From Galeopsis tetrahit (taxonomy: Eukaryota; Streptophyta; Magnoliopsida; Lamiales; Lamiaceae): DNA of 64,000 bases. How positions within the stretch are numbered: the stretch's first letter is position 1; each line of letters opens with the position of its first letter. The stretch lies in the NCBI GenBank assembly GCA_963675135.1, contig OY776131.1, positions 37,905,381 through 37,969,380 of the forward strand. Reading direction: 5' to 3'. This document shows positions 60,151 through 64,000 of this stretch, one piece after another. The translations under genes were made by a program, and so were the position numbers. The notes under the pieces were generated by a model. The model made no database searches. It was given only the letters and a program-made list of their open reading frames with translations, and had not been told where the DNA came from.

Positions 60151-63100
60151 AGTGAATTCACAGTTTTTTGTGTTCTCTAAAAATGGAATTGGTCACTTAT
60201 GCACTAGATTTGTTTCATAAATTAGGGCACTAATTTACTGTAGAAATGAAATGGAATTGGGTACTAATTTTGGTGATAATTTTTTCTTCGATTTTGGGGA
60301 TGAATTTTGCTTTGTAATTTTTTTCCCTTCTAAATTTTCAGAATATTTTCGTATTTTTCGTAAATTTTCTGAATTTATGTCCAACATATTGACATTTTTT
60401 CGAATTTCTTTTTCAAAATCATTTTTTCGATTTTTTCCAAGTTTGATGTTTGGTTTCGATAGTTTTTTCGAAAATCATGATTTTTTTTTTCTGTAAATAT
60501 GAGAATTTCTTTAATCTGACTTGTATCTTCTGTATAATACACAACTTGTTTATGTAGAGCGGGGGCCTGTATCGACTGTGAAACCTTTTCCGGCGACTTG
60601 AGTTAGGCTCTGTGACTTTCCGATCCGGAACTGACTGATTTGAGCGGCGCACCTCTAACAGGTTGTTGACTTTCCCCTCTAAACTTTTAATTTGCTTTGC
60701 TTTGGATTTTTGTTAATAGTTTAGTTTTTGTTTGAGTTCCTTCGAAAGAAATATTCTAGTCCTAGTTTTTTTTACTAGGATTGTTGGATTTACCTGATGA
60801 TCATTTTTTTTTCTCTTGATGTAAGATGTTTTTCTCTTTTGAAGTAAACATATCAAGAGTGAACTTAATTGAAGTTGCAATCATAATAAGTAAATTAGCA
60901 CAATGCTTCTTTACAGATTGTTGGTAAATTGGTTCTCCTAGAATCATGATTGCTGGAATTCTCAACTATGTGTATCATATTATTATTGTAGTTGTTTGTC
61001 CTTATGCATAGAAGTACTTCAGTGTATTTTCTCGACAGCTTCACTGAAATACATTTGTGTCTAAAAATATGTTCCTCCATGGCCTATCTTACACTAGGTT
61101 CCTAACCTGTTTTACAACTAAGTTTTCCATACTGCAGTTTAGGAACCTCCCTTTCGACTTTAGGTAAGGAAATGTACCTAAGTAGATTGTGTTGGAAAGA
61201 TTTTCAAACAATTGAGCATAACATTTCATTTGTGTAGAAGTAGTGGTAAGATTTTGGATTTGTACTTGGAAACCTAAGTCTAATGGTAGGTAGTGGTAAG
61301 ATGTAGTAGATAGTTTTCTTGTTTGACTTGACACCCAGTGCCATTACATTAGATAAGTGATTTAAACAATTCACTAATAAGGAGAGAGCCTCGTATCACT
61401 GCCTACTGCATCTCTTCTTCAATAACGAACTATTGTCCATCAATTGCTAATGGAGATCCAAAACCAATAAAATTAATCAATTAATCTGACAAATAGGATT
61501 AGATAGAGCAATAGAGCATTAACATGGAAAACTTTTTTCTCTATTTCGTGTTTACATTTTTAAACTTCTCCAATATTACTTCTCAACTCATTAATGAAAC
61601 AACTTTATATGTCTAAATTTGTCCTCTAATCACAAAGTGACAACGTTCGATTCCTACTGATTTACCTGCATTTAGGACATTGTCCGTTAAACAAGTCACT
61701 AATAAAGAGGGAACTTCTCTACTACATCTTATTAAGTAGAAACACAAAAGAAATGTTGTACTCTATTTTTGTTTAGAAGATTTTCCAACTACCTTACTGA
61801 TGATATACTACATCCCTTAGACTTAGCCTGACCAATCCAAATTACATGCCTTTAAAATTCATCAACCTCAATGAGGATTGACTCGACTGCATTTTCGAGC
61901 ATTTTTCTTTGGAAGATTATGTCGTCACACTTGGCAGTCGGTTGAGTCTTTTTCTAAAGGAGCAACCAGGTATCAAATTATTCGGGTAATGATCACCTTT
62001 GTAACGTACCTCCACTCCGATTGTTTGGTTTTGTTTTAATTTCAAACTAGACTACCATCAAAATTTTGATGTGATTACGAATTATAAAATTCTGGAGGCT
62101 AAGTTTGGACCCTAAATCTAGTAAAAAAATACAAAGTGAAAAATTGAGCCTAAATTTGTCGAATCATACAAAAAAAACTTATTAGGTTCTTTTGCAAACT
62201 TAACAAATTTGAGTCCAATCTTTCTTTGATATTTCTTACTGGATTTACGGTAACTTCAGAATTTTATATTCTCGTCAATTACACTAAAGTTGTGTTGGTA
62301 GTCTAGTATAAAATTATGACCGAAAACCAAACCCTCATAGTGAAGGTGCGTCAGATCGTTACCGAATAATTTGCATAAATTTTGTGTTTAGAAAATCATA
62401 CTCAATCGGTTGTCCAAGTGTGGACAAATAATCTCCCAAAGAAGAATGTAAATGCGGTTAGGTCAATTCTAATTGGGTTTGATGAATCTTGTTAATAGGT
62501 AATTTGGATAGGTCAGACTAAGTTCCAAGGGAATAAAGTATCTTCATTAAGGTAAGGAGATGTTACCATGGGTTGAAAAGATCCTTCCAAACAAAAAATC
62601 AAGCACAACATTTCCTTTGAATTTTTTCTTGGTTGGTAATGGTTAGATGTAGTAGAGATTCTTTGTTTTATTAAGCCAATGCCCCAAGCACTTATATAAT
62701 GTAATGGTAATTTAGCTTGGTCTGTGGAATGCCATTCTTATTCACTAAATCTAGGCAAACTCACATGAATGTAGAATTTTATTTTAAATAAAAGAACATA
62801 AGAGATGTACATAAGATAAAGATTTTTTAGTCTAGAGATTCTTATGCCGAATCGACTGATGGCTGGATTACAAAGATGGAGAAGCATGGATGCTTTGTTC
62901 TGTTCTACAACGGGTCAGGGTGCAATAATATGTTTGTGAAAATTGTTGCGTGTTGAGCATATAGATTCCATTAAACAATTTGGTTTGAATATTTAATGTA
63001 ATATTGAACTTTAAGGTTACGGTTACGGGTCGGAACTTGGTTTAGTCTTTAGTAATGACATGTATCATGTTGAACAAGTTGTCAAATGTGCAGAATAAAT

Positions 63101-64000
63101 CTCGCTTTGTCTTCTTTTGAACCATGTGATATTTGCCACGTTATTACCTATTCCTTTTGAAATATTTGATAGGGCATTAGAGGACGATAGCATCAAACTA
63201 GGCAGGCAGGCAGCCTCATCTCTAGAGTTGTCGAGAGTATAACAAACACCTCACGATGCAATTGCAGTGGATGCAAGTTGCATGAAAGTCACTATCTCAT
63301 TGTAATTTCTTGATTTCTTTTGGAATTTTTTACTATATTATGTTTTTTCCTATGGTTCTGTGAGTCATTAGTTTTTGTATTTAATTTTGCTGGTTTTTTG
63401 TAATCATTTCATTGTTTCTTCACCACTTATTATGCTTGATCAAGAGTAACTAGCTTTCTCCTGTTTTTCTTGTCACACTACTTCTCTATAATTTTTTTTT
63501 GCTAACTAAATATGAGATGAGATATTACATGGTTAGTGTCATTTTGCATTTGATAAGAAATTTTCGAGTAAGGATCATGAAGAATACATTGTGATATATT
63601 TTTTTTCCTGCTCAAGATTATGCATCAGACTTAGAGATATTTTACAGGGTTAAGAACGAACATGATAAGGCTCTAAATCGTTTAGCCCATGGCCTTATCC
63701 TAGGGTTAGTTTGGTAAACATCTCTAATGATGATGATGTATTTGAAGATGATGTTTTGTCTTTTACCAAGGATGGAACGAATGTAGAAACTTAAGAAAGT
63801 GATTTTTTTTTATTAAATTGTGATATTTGTTTAGCTTTTTTGGCAATATTAAGGACCAATGAATCATTGTGTTTAAATCGTATTTTTGTTTTCTCATTTA
63901 CGGATCATTAACTAATTATTTATTTATCTATTTTATTTGTTTGTTGGATAACTTGGATGTGTCAATTTTGACTTTTAATTTTAAAATAAAAAAAAATTGT
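60151..64000. other. Non-coding right flank with a large imperfect inverted repeat
   Basis: No reading frame over 90 codons with protein-like composition. 60,560-60,660 is somewhat GC-rich (TTTTCCGGCGACTTGAG) and could be an untranslated exon of the forward transcript suggested above; 63,170-63,250 (GGCAGGCAGGCAGCC) likewise. The rest is AT-rich, with the inverted repeat at 61,680-62,700. Confidence 0.5.
61680..62700. repeat. Large imperfect inverted repeat (arms about 480-520 bp)
   Basis: Left arm about 61,680-62,165, right arm about 62,180-62,700 in reverse. Matching words include GACTTAGCCTGACC with GGTCAGACTAAG, CACACTTGG with CCAAGTGTGG, CAAATTATTCGG with CCGAATAATTTG, and ACTAGACTACCA with TGGTAGTCTAGT. 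Identity is perhaps 65-75% by eye. A partial third copy in the right-arm direction lies at about 61,155-61,350. The folded RNA would form a very long hairpin. Confidence 0.8.

Noticed and set aside
60035..60220. Pro/Ser-rich forward frame
   Set aside because: It starts at TTG and reflects a pyrimidine-rich leader; no conserved motif.
1..64000. Prokaryotic-type features (CRISPR arrays, operons, riboswitches, origins)
   Set aside because: None seen; direct repeats here are long transposon duplications, and all genes have plant-type introns or are single plant genes.

Overview
The window is nuclear DNA of a flowering plant, almost certainly a eudicot. Genes have many small GT-AG introns, the intergenic DNA is very AT-rich, and the window holds copia and gypsy LTR retrotransposons, Helitrons, Stowaway and Mutator-type MITEs and a tRNA-derived SINE. 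The order is perhaps Lamiales, but this rests only on the look of the repeats and is weak.

Layout. 1-11068: most of a long copia element on the minus strand (a large extra 3' reading frame, broken pol, gag, primer-binding site, 1.3 kb LTR; the other LTR is outside the window). 11069-13080: a gypsy-type LTR and a decayed second copia element. 14255-18504: an intact 14-exon plastid MATE transporter gene of the EDS5/DTX46 type (MATE1). 20421-25165: a pseudogene split by a 4.35 kb Helitron. 25166-42625: a repeat-dominated tract with nested and end-to-end Helitrons, one carrying an eroded RPA70-like gene and captured F-box/LRR exons, plus MITEs and a SINE. 42842-44068: an intact single-exon gene of unknown function, the parent or sister of the split pseudogene. 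45240-47191: the 5' third of MATE1 duplicated with its introns (MATE2, truncated). 47402-51952: a second intact 14-exon MATE gene (MATE3). 52458-53841 (minus): a CRM-domain (CRS1/YhbY) RNA-binding protein. 53961-54032: tRNA-Pro(CGG). 54455-55354: a compact Helitron. 55929-59312 (minus): a nine-exon plastid FGGY-family sugar kinase (XK-1 type). 59313-64000: GC-rich leader-like DNA followed by non-coding sequence with a large imperfect inverted repeat.

The single-copy genes on the right (MATE, CRM protein, tRNA-Pro, FGGY kinase) match, from memory, the Arabidopsis order At2g21340-At2g21370, so this looks like an ancient conserved block. The MATE part has expanded locally and the space between the copies has filled with rolling-circle elements. 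MATE1 and MATE3 probably export salicylate or another small anion from plastids; the CRM protein and the kinase are also predicted to be organellar.

Gene models were spliced by eye. Each coding exon set keeps frame from start to stop (537, 538, 272 and 467 residues), which supports the boundaries, but there is no transcript evidence. I found no CRISPR array, operon or other prokaryotic feature.
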